Assembly (NCBI GenBank): GCA_947494825.1
Contig: CANLWN010000001.1
Coordinates: 620,001 to 684,000, forward strand
Source of the DNA: an uncultured Flavobacteriaceae bacterium
Lineage (GTDB): Bacteria > Bacteroidota > Bacteroidia > Flavobacteriales > Flavobacteriaceae
Direction: 5' to 3'
DNA: 64,000 bases
Position numbers and translations under genes: made by a program. Position 1 is the stretch's first letter. Every line of letters begins with the position of its first letter. This document shows, piece after piece, positions 1 to 9,424 of the stretch. Under the pieces are notes generated by a model, which saw only the letters and a list, made by a program, of their open reading frames with translations, did not search any database and had not been told where the DNA came from.

Positions 1-345
1 ACAAATTGTGGACCAAAAATTTCATCTAATCTTATTAACCCTCAACTAAAATTGTCCGTTGAAGAAAAAGTTGCTCTTCTAGATGTCCACCATGAATTGC
101 CAAATAATATTATCAAGGTTGGAGACCTAAGGTTTCAAGATTCGGGCTTTTCAACAGATTGCAGTTTTAATAGTCTAATGACTAGAGTAAGAAATGAGGC
201 AAGAAAAAACGGAGCAAATATTGCAAAGGTCATTGATAAAAAAACACCGGATTTATGGAGCAGTTGTTATCGGTTAAAAATAGAGCTATACAAATACGTT
301 GGAGATGTTTCAACTTTATCACAATATAAATTAACCCTAGATTAA
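1..345 (+). CDS. Partial small protein, probably lipoprotein, 3' part
   Basis: The reading frame is open from base 1, so the true start lies outside the window; the TTG at 52 is only an internal candidate. The visible 114 residues include one early cysteine (TNCGPK) that could be the lipobox cysteine, and a C-terminal stretch with alanine, glycine and asparagine (ARKNGANIAKV) seen in small Bacteroidota lipoproteins that fold into a compact alpha/beta domain. I do not recognise a function. The stop codon directly abuts the ATG of the PEGA lipoprotein gene, so the two are very likely co-transcribed and translationally coupled. Confidence 0.6.
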   Translation, partial: TNCGPKISSNLINPQLKLSVEEKVALLDVHHELPNNIIKVGDLRFQDSGFSTDCSFNSLMTRVRNEARKNGANIAKVIDKKTPDLWSSCYRLKIELYKYVGDVSTLSQYKLTLD

Positions 346-825
346 ATGAAACAGATGAAAAATATTTTTAAAGTCCTCATAACTTTTCCTATGCTACTGT
401 TTATGGGTTGTGCAACAATTATTTCAGGCTCAAGACAAACAATCAAAGTAGCCTCTATACCAAGTTCGGCAACAGTTTACATCAACGAAGTGGAGGTCGG
501 AAAAACACCTGTAGAAAGAAGTTTGAAAAGAAATCAAGAATATCAAGTTCTAATAAAACTTGACGGTTATCAACCCTACGAAACACTTATTTCAAAAGAG
601 TTCAATGCGTGGTACCTGGGAAATATATTAATTGGTGGGATTATTGGGTTAATAATCGACCCCATTACTGGGGCAATGTACAAACTAACACCCGAAGAAC
701 TTACTGCAAACCTGACACACGGAGGAACGGCTTTTAGGACTGAAAAAAAAGATGTTTATCTAATGGTAAATATGGACATAGACCCGGGTTGGGAAAAAGT
801 CGGACAACTTATAAAAATGAAATAA
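346..825 (+). CDS. PEGA-domain lipoprotein
   Basis: The protein starts with a lipoprotein signal (hydrophobic core followed by FMGCA, cysteine near residue 22), so it should be anchored in the cell envelope. Residues of roughly 30 to 90 match a PEGA domain: short beta strands with the pattern IPSSATVYINE, GKTPVE and LDGYQPYE, a surface-layer-like sandwich found in many Bacteroidota envelope proteins. A glycine-rich hydrophobic segment follows (GGIIGLIIDPITGAMYKL), typical of this lipoprotein group. The start at 346 touches the stop of the upstream gene; an ATG at 355 is an equally possible start. No enzymatic motif is visible and the role is unknown. Confidence 0.8.
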   Translation: MKQMKNIFKVLITFPMLLFMGCATIISGSRQTIKVASIPSSATVYINEVEVGKTPVERSLKRNQEYQVLIKLDGYQPYETLISKEFNAWYLGNILIGGIIGLIIDPITGAMYKLTPEELTANLTHGGTAFRTEKKDVYLMVNMDIDPGWEKVGQLIKMK

Positions 826-852
826 GGTAAGCACAAAACAAAGTTCGGCCGA

Positions 853-2811
853 CTAATCCCAATGCATCCGCTGTAATCGTACCGCATTTAAAATGGCCAA
901 TAAGGCGACGCCTACATCGGCGAAAACGGCTTCCCACATGGTGGCCAGTCCGCCGGCACCTAAGACCAACACCAGCAGTTTTACGCCAAAGGCCAAGGTG
1001 ATGTTCTGCCATACGATACATCGGGTAGAACGCCCAATTTTAATCGCCCGGACAATTCTAGAAGGTTGATCGGTCTGTATGACCACATCCGCGGTCTCTA
1101 TGGCCACATCACTGCCCAGACCGCCCATGGCCAAACCCACATGGCTGGCAGCAAGCACCGGTGCATCGTTGATACCATCGCCAATGAAGGCCACTTTGGT
1201 ACCGGATACTGCTTTTAAGGTCTCTACCTCCTGGAGCTTGTCCCCTGGCAATAGACCGCCTTTTGCCCAGTCCACACCCAAGCGTTTAACTACCTCCTGG
1301 GTAATGGTATCCTTATCCCCGGAAAGTATGATGATTTCAGAAATTCCCAATTGCCTAAGCTGTGCTATGGTCTTATGCGCATCTTCCTTGAGTTCATCGG
1401 CAATAGTGATATAGCCAGCCAATGTTCCTCCTATGGCCACCAAGACGATCGATTCCACAATGTCATCGGTCTCCTGGGGCACTGTAATTTGATGGGAAGA
1501 CATCAGCGCCTTGTTGCCCACCAGGACCGTTTCACCGGCTACCTTGCCCTTTAGGCCCTTGCCTGCAAGCTCAGTCACCTCAAAAGCCTCAAGTGCATCG
1601 GCCTGCAGGTTGTACTCCATGATGGCTTGGGCTATAGGATGGGTAGATTGTGCCTCCATAGCCAGCACATAGGACATCATCCTAGTTTCATCCATATTAT
1701 ACGCCCGTATTTCCTTAATTTTGAACACCCCTTTGGTAACCGTACCCGTCTTGTCCATCACCACCGTATTTACCTTGGTCATGGTATCCAGGAAAGCGGC
1801 GCCCTTGAACAGAATGCCGTTTCGGGATGCTGCACCCAAGCCCCCAAAATACCCCAGGGGAATGGAAATCACCAGGGCGCAGGGACAGGAGATGACCAGA
1901 AATATCAACGCCCGGTAGAGCCAATCCCTAAACACATAATCGTCCACAAAAAAATAGGGCAAGAAAGTGAGTCCAACGGCCAAAAACACCACAATGGGCG
2001 TGTAAATGCGGGCAAATTTCCGTATAAACAGTTCGGTTTTTGACTTGCGCGCGGTGGCGTTCTGGACCATATCAAGAATTTTAGCTATGGAGCTGTCTTT
2101 GAAAGATTTAGATGCCTCTACCTCAATTACTTTTTCAAGATTTATGCTCCCTGCGAAAACTGCATCTCCTTGGGCAATGGTGTCGGGTTTGCTCTCTCCA
2201 GTAATAGCAGCAGTATTCAGCGAAGCTCTTTCCGAAAGTAGGATGCCATCCAACGGAACCTTCTCCCCTACCCGCACCTGTACTTTTTCGCCTACGACGA
2301 CATCTTCCGGGTGTACGGAGACAAAATCGTTTCCACGTTGTACGAGAGCCGTATTGGGACGTACGTCCAACAGGGATTTGATATTGCCACGGGCACGGGT
2401 CACCGCGGCATGCTGAAACAGTTCGCCTACGGCATAAAAGAGCATTACGGCAACACCTTCGGGGTACTCACCTATGGCAAAGGCACCCAAGGTGGCCAGG
2501 GACATCAGGAGGAATTCGGTAAAGAACTGGCCCCTTGTAATGCTTTTCCAGCCCGCTATGATTACGGGCCATCCCACAGGAATATACGCAACGGTATACC
2601 AAACCACACGCACCCAGTTCTCAAAAAAGGGAACGCTATCCACGTAGTCCATCGCGATTCCCACGATCAGCAGTACAAAACTGAACCCGGCGGGCAAATA
2701 GGTCTTAAAATTGGACGGGGCATCGCCATGGTCGTGGCCGTTGTTGTCCGTATGCCCACCAGAACCATGTTTTGGAACGATATCCTTTAAATTACGCTGC
2801 CTCTTTTTCAT
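853..2811 (-). CDS. Heavy-metal P1B-type ATPase, Zn/Cd export type
   Basis: This is a 652-residue P-type ATPase that should pump divalent metal out of the cytoplasm at the cost of ATP. Visible motifs are TGES in the actuator domain, CPC (about residues 309-311) in the metal-binding transmembrane helix, the phosphorylated aspartate in DKTGT (about 353), the HP pair in STHPIAQ, and GDGIND. The N terminus has no CxxC metal-binding domain but a short His-rich tract (HGSGGH, HDHGD), as in zinc and cadmium exporters. I chose the ATG at 2811 because the longer frame begins with TTG at 2841. It is the last gene of the efflux operon, 42 bases after the Fur-family gene. Zn/Cd specificity is inferred from family and context. 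Confidence 0.92.
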   Translation of the reverse strand: MKKRQRNLKDIVPKHGSGGHTDNNGHDHGDAPSNFKTYLPAGFSFVLLIVGIAMDYVDSVPFFENWVRVVWYTVAYIPVGWPVIIAGWKSITRGQFFTEFLLMSLATLGAFAIGEYPEGVAVMLFYAVGELFQHAAVTRARGNIKSLLDVRPNTALVQRGNDFVSVHPEDVVVGEKVQVRVGEKVPLDGILLSERASLNTAAITGESKPDTIAQGDAVFAGSINLEKVIEVEASKSFKDSSIAKILDMVQNATARKSKTELFIRKFARIYTPIVVFLAVGLTFLPYFFVDDYVFRDWLYRALIFLVISCPCALVISIPLGYFGGLGAASRNGILFKGAAFLDTMTKVNTVVMDKTGTVTKGVFKIKEIRAYNMDETRMMSYVLAMEAQSTHPIAQAIMEYNLQADALEAFEVTELAGKGLKGKVAGETVLVGNKALMSSHQITVPQETDDIVESIVLVAIGGTLAGYITIADELKEDAHKTIAQLRQLGISEIIILSGDKDTITQEVVKRLGVDWAKGGLLPGDKLQEVETLKAVSGTKVAFIGDGINDAPVLAASHVGLAMGGLGSDVAIETADVVIQTDQPSRIVRAIKIGRSTRCIVWQNITLAFGVKLLVLVLGAGGLATMWEAVFADVGVALLAILNAVRLQRMHWD

Positions 2812-2853
2812 GGGTCCAATATCCTGATAAAAGGCGTGCAACAGAAGTGCATT

Positions 2854-3267
2854 TTATCCGCTACATTTCTCGCATATTCCCGTTACCACCAAGTTTACAT
2901 CCTCGGCCAGATATCCTTCGGGCAGATTGATCTGTGGTATCTTATGTGCCGTTAAACATGAGGTCTCATCGCAATGGTTGCAATGAAAGTGCAAGTGAAG
3001 GTCCTGCGCTATCTCACAATTGCAGCCGGGTTCGCACAGTGCGTACTTGGCCACCCCGGTACCATCATCTATTTGGTGCACAACCCCATATTGCTCAAAA
3101 GTTTTAAGGGTACGGTACAAGGTGGTCCTATCCGCTTGGGTAAAGGCATTTTCAATATCGGTCAGCGCCACGGCCACTTCCTTTTGCGCCATAAACTTGT
3201 AAATAAGCAACCGCATAGCGGTAGGGCGTACCTTTCTTTCTTCCAGTACTTTTTCTATTTCGTTCAT
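2854..3267 (-). CDS. Fur-family metal-dependent transcriptional repressor
   Basis: The protein (137 residues from the chosen start) has the Fur layout: an N-terminal winged helix (RPTAMRLLIYKFM, then DRTTLYRTLKTFEQYGVV as recognition region) and a C-terminal metal domain with HLHFHCNHC and the final CEKC, which supply histidine and cysteine ligands for regulatory and structural zinc. I picked the ATG at 3267 because AGGTG lies at a suitable distance upstream; the ATG at 3288 would overlap the previous gene by 11 bases. Sitting between the membrane-fusion gene and the P-type ATPase gene, it probably senses zinc or a related metal and controls this operon, which is unusual because Fur and Zur proteins more often repress uptake genes. 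The target is inferred. Confidence 0.88.
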   Translation of the reverse strand: MNEIEKVLEERKVRPTAMRLLIYKFMAQKEVAVALTDIENAFTQADRTTLYRTLKTFEQYGVVHQIDDGTGVAKYALCEPGCNCEIAQDLHLHFHCNHCDETSCLTAHKIPQINLPEGYLAEDVNLVVTGICEKCSG

Positions 3268-3277
3268 AACACCTAAA

Positions 3278-4465
3278 TCAATGGCCATGGCCACCCTCTT
3301 CTTCACTGTTTTTTGCCTTGGCCAAAAGCACAAAGGCGTCGTCGATTACCAAATCCATAGTGGCCAGTTGCTCGGTATTGCCCTCCAAGGCGATTCCCAC
3401 AAAACCGTCTTCCACGGTTCCCAAAGTAATGGGGGTCATTTCAAAATCGTGCATCTTCATGCCTGCTTCCATGCGCTGCCCCAGAGTCTTAAAGATATAA
3501 TGATTTCCGTTAAACCGCACTACCGCTTCCTCGGGAACGGCATAAACCTCCTGCGTGGCCACTTCAACTTTTGCATTTATAAAGATGCCGGGAAGCAAAT
3601 CCTCGTTTTTTTCCTTGAGGTGCCCATGAATGGTGATGGAACGATCGTCCCTAACGTTATTGCCTATCAAGAATACTTCGGCCTCCATCCATACCTCAGG
3701 TGCATTGGCCAAACGAAAACGAATGCGCTGTCCAATTTTGATCAGGGGAATATCATCTTCATACACCTTAAGCTCCACATGCAGGTCTTCGGCATTGGTG
3801 ATATCCATCAGCACATCCTGCGGACCAAAATATTTCCCGGTGTTGACATAGACCTCACGCACTACTCCGTTAATGGGCGAGTAGATATCGACCACGGCGG
3901 AAAAGTTGCCCGCCCGTACTGCGTTTGGGTCTAGGCCCACCAACCTCAATTTACTTTCCAAGGCCTGAATATTGGCCTTGTTCGTCAAAAATTCCTGCTT
4001 GGAACGTTGAAAGACCTTGGTACTGCTTACGTTTTCGTTGCTCAGGGTCTCCTGACGCTCAAAATCGGCCTTCAGATACTCGTTCCGTGCCAATGCCTCC
4101 ACATATTCCCTTTGAAATTCGATAAAATCCGGGTTTTCTACCCGGGCTATCAATTGGCCCTTGGTAAGCCGGGACCCGGGCAGCATATTGGTATACTTTA
4201 AAAAACCGCCATAGGGCACGGTTATGGAAATATTGCCCTGGGGAGGTACGTCTATCATTCCATTGACGTTGAGCTCCCTCCCAATGATTCGCTTTTCGGC
4301 CTTGCCTACCTTGATTTCGGTCTGCGCAAGCTGTGCCTCGGTCAGTTCTACTAGGTTTTCATTCTCTTGGTGCTCCTCCATTTTGGATTCGGACGCTCCC
4401 TGTTTACAGGAAGTTGCAAATAGTACTAGTGATAGGATGCCGATAATATATATCTTCGTTTTCAT
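3278..4465 (-). CDS. RND efflux periplasmic adaptor lipoprotein, CzcB/CusB type
   Basis: This 395-residue membrane-fusion protein links the inner-membrane RND pump to the outer-membrane channel. The N terminus is a lipoprotein signal ending in ATSC (cysteine 20). Then come a first beta-barrel/lipoyl half (GGFLKYTNMLPGSRLTKGQ), an alpha-helical hairpin with many charged residues (about 120-185), the second lipoyl half (DIYSPINGVVREV) and a C-terminal barrel domain. The C terminus is His-rich (GGHGH). Only 3 bases separate its start from the stop of the pump gene, so they are one transcription unit. Confidence 0.9.
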   Translation of the reverse strand: MKTKIYIIGILSLVLFATSCKQGASESKMEEHQENENLVELTEAQLAQTEIKVGKAEKRIIGRELNVNGMIDVPPQGNISITVPYGGFLKYTNMLPGSRLTKGQLIARVENPDFIEFQREYVEALARNEYLKADFERQETLSNENVSSTKVFQRSKQEFLTNKANIQALESKLRLVGLDPNAVRAGNFSAVVDIYSPINGVVREVYVNTGKYFGPQDVLMDITNAEDLHVELKVYEDDIPLIKIGQRIRFRLANAPEVWMEAEVFLIGNNVRDDRSITIHGHLKEKNEDLLPGIFINAKVEVATQEVYAVPEEAVVRFNGNHYIFKTLGQRMEAGMKMHDFEMTPITLGTVEDGFVGIALEGNTEQLATMDLVIDDAFVLLAKAKNSEEEGGHGH

Positions 4466-4468
4466 TGC

Positions 4469-7400
4469 TTATTGGATTGCGATTAGATTCTGGATTTCGA
4501 TGAATTTTTGGTTGTATGCATTGATAAAGGCTAAATAGTTCAGCTGTATGCCCAAAGCTCTGTTGAGGCCCTGTACATATTCTATGTACCCAATGGCACC
4601 AGCGGAAAAGCCTCTTTGTGCTTGATTCAAGAGCGCCTGTGCCTGGGGAAGTCCGTTGATTTCGTAAGCGAACAAATTGGCTTTACTTTTCTCCAGCTCC
4701 CCTTCTAAGGTCTTTAAACGGGTCAAGGTCCTATTCTCAATGGCCTGCAGGCTCGCCTCACTTTCCATACTATGGATTTTGGCCGCTTTGATCCTGGCGG
4801 AATGTGGTTTTGCCCATAACGGAATGGCCAGCCCCAAAAGGACGCCAGTAAATCTATCTCCCGAATCAAAAACTACGTTTTCGCCAGACATGGTCTGCCC
4901 TGGACCGTTAAATGACTGGTTGAAATAGCCCAGGGTAATATCGGGCAGGGTCTTGGACACGGCAACCGACTTTTCACGCCTGGCAACCTCCAATTGCTGT
5001 TCGTAGAAACCGACCAGTGGATTACTTTCCAAAGCGGTGGAATCCTTAATTTCCTTGGGAAGAACTTGGGATATGATCTCCAAACTTCCTACGGAAATAG
5101 CAATTGGAAAATCCACATTCATCAAACTTTGCAGCTGCAACCGTGCCGCTTGCATCTCGGCGATGTTCTCCCGAATCAAAATCTGCAGATTGGCCAGTTC
5201 GGCGTTGGCAGTGGCCAGTTCCAACGCATTGCTTTCCCCGGTTTGGAATCTGAGATTGGCGGCATAGGCAAAGCGCCCATAAATACTGTCCTGCCGCTGA
5301 AGCAATTTCTCCTTGTCCTTTAAGTACCAAAGTTGGTAATAGGCAGATTTCACTAGAGCAAACAGTTCGTTCCGTACCACGGCCTCCTGCAATTGCCCAC
5401 TTTTGATCCTGGCCTTTGCCAACTGGTTCTGTTGGGCATAGACCGTGGGAAAGGCGAAGGTCTGACTCACATTAAAACGGGAATCGTTGTCAAAATCACT
5501 ATTGGTCTGCCCATATTCCAATCCAAAATTGGTCTTTGGCACATCAATACTGGCCCCCTTTAAGGCCTGCAACCGTTCGGTCTGCAATTGTGCTACTTTA
5601 AGATCGGGATTGTGCTCCAGGGCAACCGCCATGACCTCCTCTAAGCTCTTGTATTCCCTAGACGGGGCAGTTTGCGCATTCACCCCGGAAATGCCCGTTA
5701 AAAGCGTTATGCCGATAAAGGCAAGGGTTTTGTTCACTTTCATTTTTGTTCCTTGTTCAAAATAATAATACAGTATGGGCAATACCACCAAGGTAAGGAA
5801 GGTGGCTGTCATAAGTCCCCCAATGACCACAGTGGCCAGGGGCCGTTGCACTTCCGCGCCCGAAGTCTGGGAAAGGGCCATGGGCAAGAATCCCAGGGAA
5901 GCCACGGAAGCGGTCATAATAACCGGCCGCAAACGCGTACGCGTGCCTTGATAAATGCGCTCCAGAACAGAGTTTACTCCGCTGTTTTTTAATCGGTTAA
6001 ACTCGGCTATCAAAACAATTCCATTCAATACGGATACACCAAAGAGGGCGATAAAACCGACCCCGGCCGAAATACTAAAAGGCAGGTCTCGAAGCCACAG
6101 TGCAAATACGCCGCCAATAGCGGAAAGCGGAATGGCCGTAAATATCAACACTCCTTGTTTAAGCGAGCCAAAAGTGAAATACAAGAGGACGAATATGAGC
6201 AGCAGGGCCAAGGGAACGGCAACGGCCAATCGCTTGCGCGCCTTGACCAGGTTTTCGAACTGCCCTCCGTAGCTAATGGTATATCCGGGGTCCAAATCCA
6301 CGGTTGTCTCGATCTTTCCACGTATTTCATCGACCACGCTTTCAACATCCCGATTTCGGACGTTAAACGCGACGATAATGCGTCTACGGGTGTTATCGCG
6401 CTGTATTTGGTAGGGTCCATCCTTTATGGATACCTCTGCCAGCTGTTGCAAGGGAATTTCCCGTCCGCCACTGCCATTTACGGTCATGTTCTGGACATCC
6501 GAAAGATTGGTCCGGCTACCGCCCTCCAAACGTACTACCAAATCAAATTGCTTTTCACCTTCATAGACCAAACCTGTGGAAGCCCCTGCAAAGGCCGCCT
6601 GAATTGTTTTGTTTACAGATTTTATGTCCAGGCCATATATCGCCAACTGGTTGCGATCATAGGCAATGACAATTTGTGGAACGCCTGTAACTTCCTCCAC
6701 ATATACATCGGCTGCGCCATCAACGGTGCCGGCTATGGAACCTATTTGCTTCGCATAGGCCGAAAGTTGTTCCAGGTCTTCCCCATAGATCTTGATGGCG
6801 ACATCCTGGCGAACGCCGGTCATCAACTCATTGAACCGCATTTGTATGGGCTGTTGAAACCCAAAGGTCACTCCGGGGATCACCTCCAGGGCTTCTGCCA
6901 TTTTATTGGCCAATTCCTCCCTATTGGAGGCCGACACCCAGTCGGACCGGTCTTTGAGTATAATCATCAGATCGGCCGCCTCGGGGGGCATGGGATCTGT
7001 GGGGATTTCCCCTGAACCTATTTTGGATACCACCTGCTGCACTTCGGGAAACTGGGCCAGTATGATAGCCTCGGCCTTGGTCGTGGCTTTTATGGTGTTG
7101 TTCAGGGAACTTCCGGTCATTACCCGGGTTTCCACCGCAAAGTCGCCTTCTTCCAGAGTGGGGATAAACTCGCCCCCCAGATTGGAAAATACGAGATATG
7201 CCACTGCGAAAAGCACCAGGGTTGCCGTTAGTACCACAATCCTAGTACGCATGGCCCAGCGAATGAGCGGGGTGTACCATCGATGGAAAAAGCCCATAAT
7301 CTTATCGGATATGTTCTTTTCGCTTCGCGTATTCTTGCTTAGGACCAGGGCCGACATCATGGGCACATAGGTCAGGGACAGGAGAAACGCCCCAAGGATG

Positions 7401-8851
7401 GCAAAACTTACGGTTTGGGCCATTGGGCCGAACATCTTTCCCTCCGTGCCTACCAGGGCCAGGATAGGGAGGTAAACGATAAGGATGATAATCTCTCCAA
7501 AGGCGGCTGAATTCCTTATTTTACTGGCTGCATTAAAGACTTCCACATTCATTTCCTCCTGACTGAGCCTTCGACCCAGTGTTAAGGCCCCTAAATGAAA
7601 TAAGGTGGCTTCCACGATAATGACGGCACCATCCACGATCAAACCAAAGTCGATCGCCCCGAGGCTCATCAAATTGGCGGAAACACCGAATAGGTGCATC
7701 ATACTAAAGGCAAACAGTAGCGCCAGAGGTATTACGGAGGCCGTTATGAGTCCGGCACGCCAATTCCCCAAAAGCAACAACAAGATGAAGATAACGATCA
7801 ACGCTCCCTCAACAAGATTAGTGGTTACCGTTCCGATGGCATTGTTCACCAGTTTGGTGCGATCCAAAAAAGGTTCTATTACCACCCCTTCGGGCAGGGT
7901 TTTGCCAATAACCCCTATTTTTTCCTTGACATCCTTGATGACCTCGGCGGAATTGGCTCCTTTGAGCATCATCACTATGGCACTGACCACCTCGCCCTGG
8001 CCATTACGGGTGGTAGCACCGTAGCGCACCGCACTGCCTATCTGTACCTTGGCCACATCACTGACCAGCACAGGGATGCCATTGGGGTTCTGACGGACAA
8101 GGATATTCCTGATATCGTCCAAACTACCCACCAGCCCTTCGCTACGGATAAACAGTGCCTTGTTGTTTTTCTCGATATAGGCACCACCGGTATTTTGGTT
8201 GTTGGCCTCCAGGGCATCGAAGATTTCTGAAATGGAAATGTTCATGGCATTGAGCCGTTCCGGTCTAATGGCAATCTCATATTGTTTAAGATAGCCTCCA
8301 AAACTGCTGACATCGGCCACGCCAGGGGTTCCCAACAACTGTCTGCGAATCACCCAATCCTGTATGGTACGCAGTTCCGTGGCATCGTATTCCTTCTCGT
8401 AACCTTCTTCTGTGGTGATTACATATTGATAGATTTCCCCCAGACCCGTGGTCAACGGGGCTATCCCAGGTTTGCCGACACCTTGGGGGATTTTGGACTG
8501 TGCCTCGGCCAAGCGTTCGTTGACCTGTTGCCGTGCCCAGTATACATCTACCTTTTCTTCAAAAACAATGGTCACCACGGACAATCCGAAACGCGAAAAG
8601 GAGCGGATTTCCTCAATCTTTGGAATGGTGGCCATAGTAATCTCCACTGGAAAGGTAATAAGCCGTTCTACCTCCTGGGCAGCCAGCGTGGGCGAGGTAG
8701 TAATGACCTGTACCTGATTGTTCGTAATATCGGGGACCGCATCAACAGGAAGCTGTTTTAGGGAATAGACCCCGACTAGTATTAGGGCAAAAGTGAGTAG
8801 ACCTATAACCAGTTTATGGGTTATGGAATACCTGATTATTGTGTTAAGCAT
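4469..8851 (-). CDS. CzcA-type RND metal efflux pump fused to TolC-type outer-membrane channel
   Basis: A single frame of about 1460 residues encodes two proteins that are separate in Proteobacteria. Residues 1 to about 1036 are a heavy-metal RND pump with 12 transmembrane helices and two periplasmic porter loops; the fourth helix carries DFG-x3-DGA-x3-VEA (from about residue 401), the signature of the Zn/Co/Cd/Ni group rather than the Cu/Ag group. From the methionine at base 5743 (about residue 1037) a signal-peptide-like segment (TLAFIGITLLTGISGVNAQ) starts an outer-membrane factor domain of about 424 residues with two long helical repeats. I chose the ATG at 8851 because the RND sequence begins there (MLNTIIRYS); 8884 gives eleven extra residues. 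Whether the product is cleaved or the inner ATG is used separately cannot be told. Confidence 0.9.
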   Translation of the reverse strand: MLNTIIRYSITHKLVIGLLTFALILVGVYSLKQLPVDAVPDITNNQVQVITTSPTLAAQEVERLITFPVEITMATIPKIEEIRSFSRFGLSVVTIVFEEKVDVYWARQQVNERLAEAQSKIPQGVGKPGIAPLTTGLGEIYQYVITTEEGYEKEYDATELRTIQDWVIRRQLLGTPGVADVSSFGGYLKQYEIAIRPERLNAMNISISEIFDALEANNQNTGGAYIEKNNKALFIRSEGLVGSLDDIRNILVRQNPNGIPVLVSDVAKVQIGSAVRYGATTRNGQGEVVSAIVMMLKGANSAEVIKDVKEKIGVIGKTLPEGVVIEPFLDRTKLVNNAIGTVTTNLVEGALIVIFILLLLLGNWRAGLITASVIPLALLFAFSMMHLFGVSANLMSLGAIDFGLIVDGAVIIVEATLFHLGALTLGRRLSQEEMNVEVFNAASKIRNSAAFGEIIILIVYLPILALVGTEGKMFGPMAQTVSFAILGAFLLSLTYVPMMSALVLSKNTRSEKNISDKIMGFFHRWYTPLIRWAMRTRIVVLTATLVLFAVAYLVFSNLGGEFIPTLEEGDFAVETRVMTGSSLNNTIKATTKAEAIILAQFPEVQQVVSKIGSGEIPTDPMPPEAADLMIILKDRSDWVSASNREELANKMAEALEVIPGVTFGFQQPIQMRFNELMTGVRQDVAIKIYGEDLEQLSAYAKQIGSIAGTVDGAADVYVEEVTGVPQIVIAYDRNQLAIYGLDIKSVNKTIQAAFAGASTGLVYEGEKQFDLVVRLEGGSRTNLSDVQNMTVNGSGGREIPLQQLAEVSIKDGPYQIQRDNTRRRIIVAFNVRNRDVESVVDEIRGKIETTVDLDPGYTISYGGQFENLVKARKRLAVAVPLALLLIFVLLYFTFGSLKQGVLIFTAIPLSAIGGVFALWLRDLPFSISAGVGFIALFGVSVLNGIVLIAEFNRLKNSGVNSVLERIYQGTRTRLRPVIMTASVASLGFLPMALSQTSGAEVQRPLATVVIGGLMTATFLTLVVLPILYYYFEQGTKMKVNKTLAFIGITLLTGISGVNAQTAPSREYKSLEEVMAVALEHNPDLKVAQLQTERLQALKGASIDVPKTNFGLEYGQTNSDFDNDSRFNVSQTFAFPTVYAQQNQLAKARIKSGQLQEAVVRNELFALVKSAYYQLWYLKDKEKLLQRQDSIYGRFAYAANLRFQTGESNALELATANAELANLQILIRENIAEMQAARLQLQSLMNVDFPIAISVGSLEIISQVLPKEIKDSTALESNPLVGFYEQQLEVARREKSVAVSKTLPDITLGYFNQSFNGPGQTMSGENVVFDSGDRFTGVLLGLAIPLWAKPHSARIKAAKIHSMESEASLQAIENRTLTRLKTLEGELEKSKANLFAYEINGLPQAQALLNQAQRGFSAGAIGYIEYVQGLNRALGIQLNYLAFINAYNQKFIEIQNLIAIQ

Positions 8852-8885
8852 AAAACGTGTTAATAGGGTTAAACTTTCCAACACA

Positions 8886-8940
8886 ATTCCGACCTAAAGT
8901 GGGAATCATAGGGATGAGCTTGGACCTAATGCAGGTCAAA
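8886..8940. promoter_or_regulatory. Inverted repeats before the RND pump gene
   Basis: In the 120-base spacer between the His-rich gene and the pump gene there is a 21-base inverted repeat, TTGGACCT-AATGC-AGGTCAAA (8920-8940, 7 of 8 pairs), and next to it ATTCC...GGAAT (8886-8906). A regulator of the operon, for example the Fur-family protein encoded downstream, could bind here, or the repeats could form an RNA hairpin that sets relative expression. There is no direct proof. Confidence 0.3.
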
Positions 8941-8971
8941 AAAGGACATAGGTATCCTTATAAAAAATGTA

Positions 8972-9286
8972 TTATGCTTGAGGGGGATGCAAAAGGGAAA
9001 GCTGAATGTCCTTGCCCACACTGTCAAAGTAGGCAAAACGTTCCTGTAAAATGATGGGTTGAATGGGTTCAAAAACAACGATGTCCAAGGTAACACTATG
9101 GGTGTGGCAGCAATGACACTGGCAGAAAGGTGAGCATAAATCCCCATGGTCATGGTGGTCATGGTCCCCATTGAAACCAATAATCGTGGTAAGTTCCGTA
9201 TCATTACCGCTTTCATCCCCATCATTGCAGGGTACAATACCGAGTGCCAAAAAATAGATGGATAATATGACGGCGATGTACTTCAC
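8972..9286 (-). CDS. Small His/Cys-rich exported protein, DUF6660-like
   Basis: This 104-residue protein has an N-terminal hydrophobic signal (YIAVILSIYFLALGIVPC) and a centre crowded with metal ligands (DHDHHDHGD, then CSPFCQCHCCHTH). It resembles small DUF6660 proteins that precede RND metal pumps in flavobacteria. The best start is the GTG at 9286, directly before the signal; the longer frame from 9343 would put 19 unrelated residues in front. It is the first gene of the efflux operon, about 120 bases upstream of the pump gene. A role as periplasmic metal chaperone or sensor is inference. Confidence 0.7.
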   Translation of the reverse strand: MKYIAVILSIYFLALGIVPCNDGDESGNDTELTTIIGFNGDHDHHDHGDLCSPFCQCHCCHTHSVTLDIVVFEPIQPIILQERFAYFDSVGKDIQLSLLHPPQA

Positions 9287-9424
9287 AAGACAAAGATAAA
9301 AAAGAATTACATGCAATCCCGTTGCAAAGCACCAAAGTCTCACCTAGGGGATGTACCGGTACCAAGAACGGCCCTTTTGTCCTAAATCTGCAACCGATCA
9401 AAATACCAACGGGAAAGAACGCGC

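Noticed and set aside
2311-2790. 159-codon plus-strand frame
   Set aside because: It is antisense to the first part of the P-type ATPase gene.
6155-7015. 286-codon plus-strand frame
   Set aside because: It is opposite to the RND pump gene, whose DFG and pump motifs are intact; antisense frames are common in high-GC-third-position genes.
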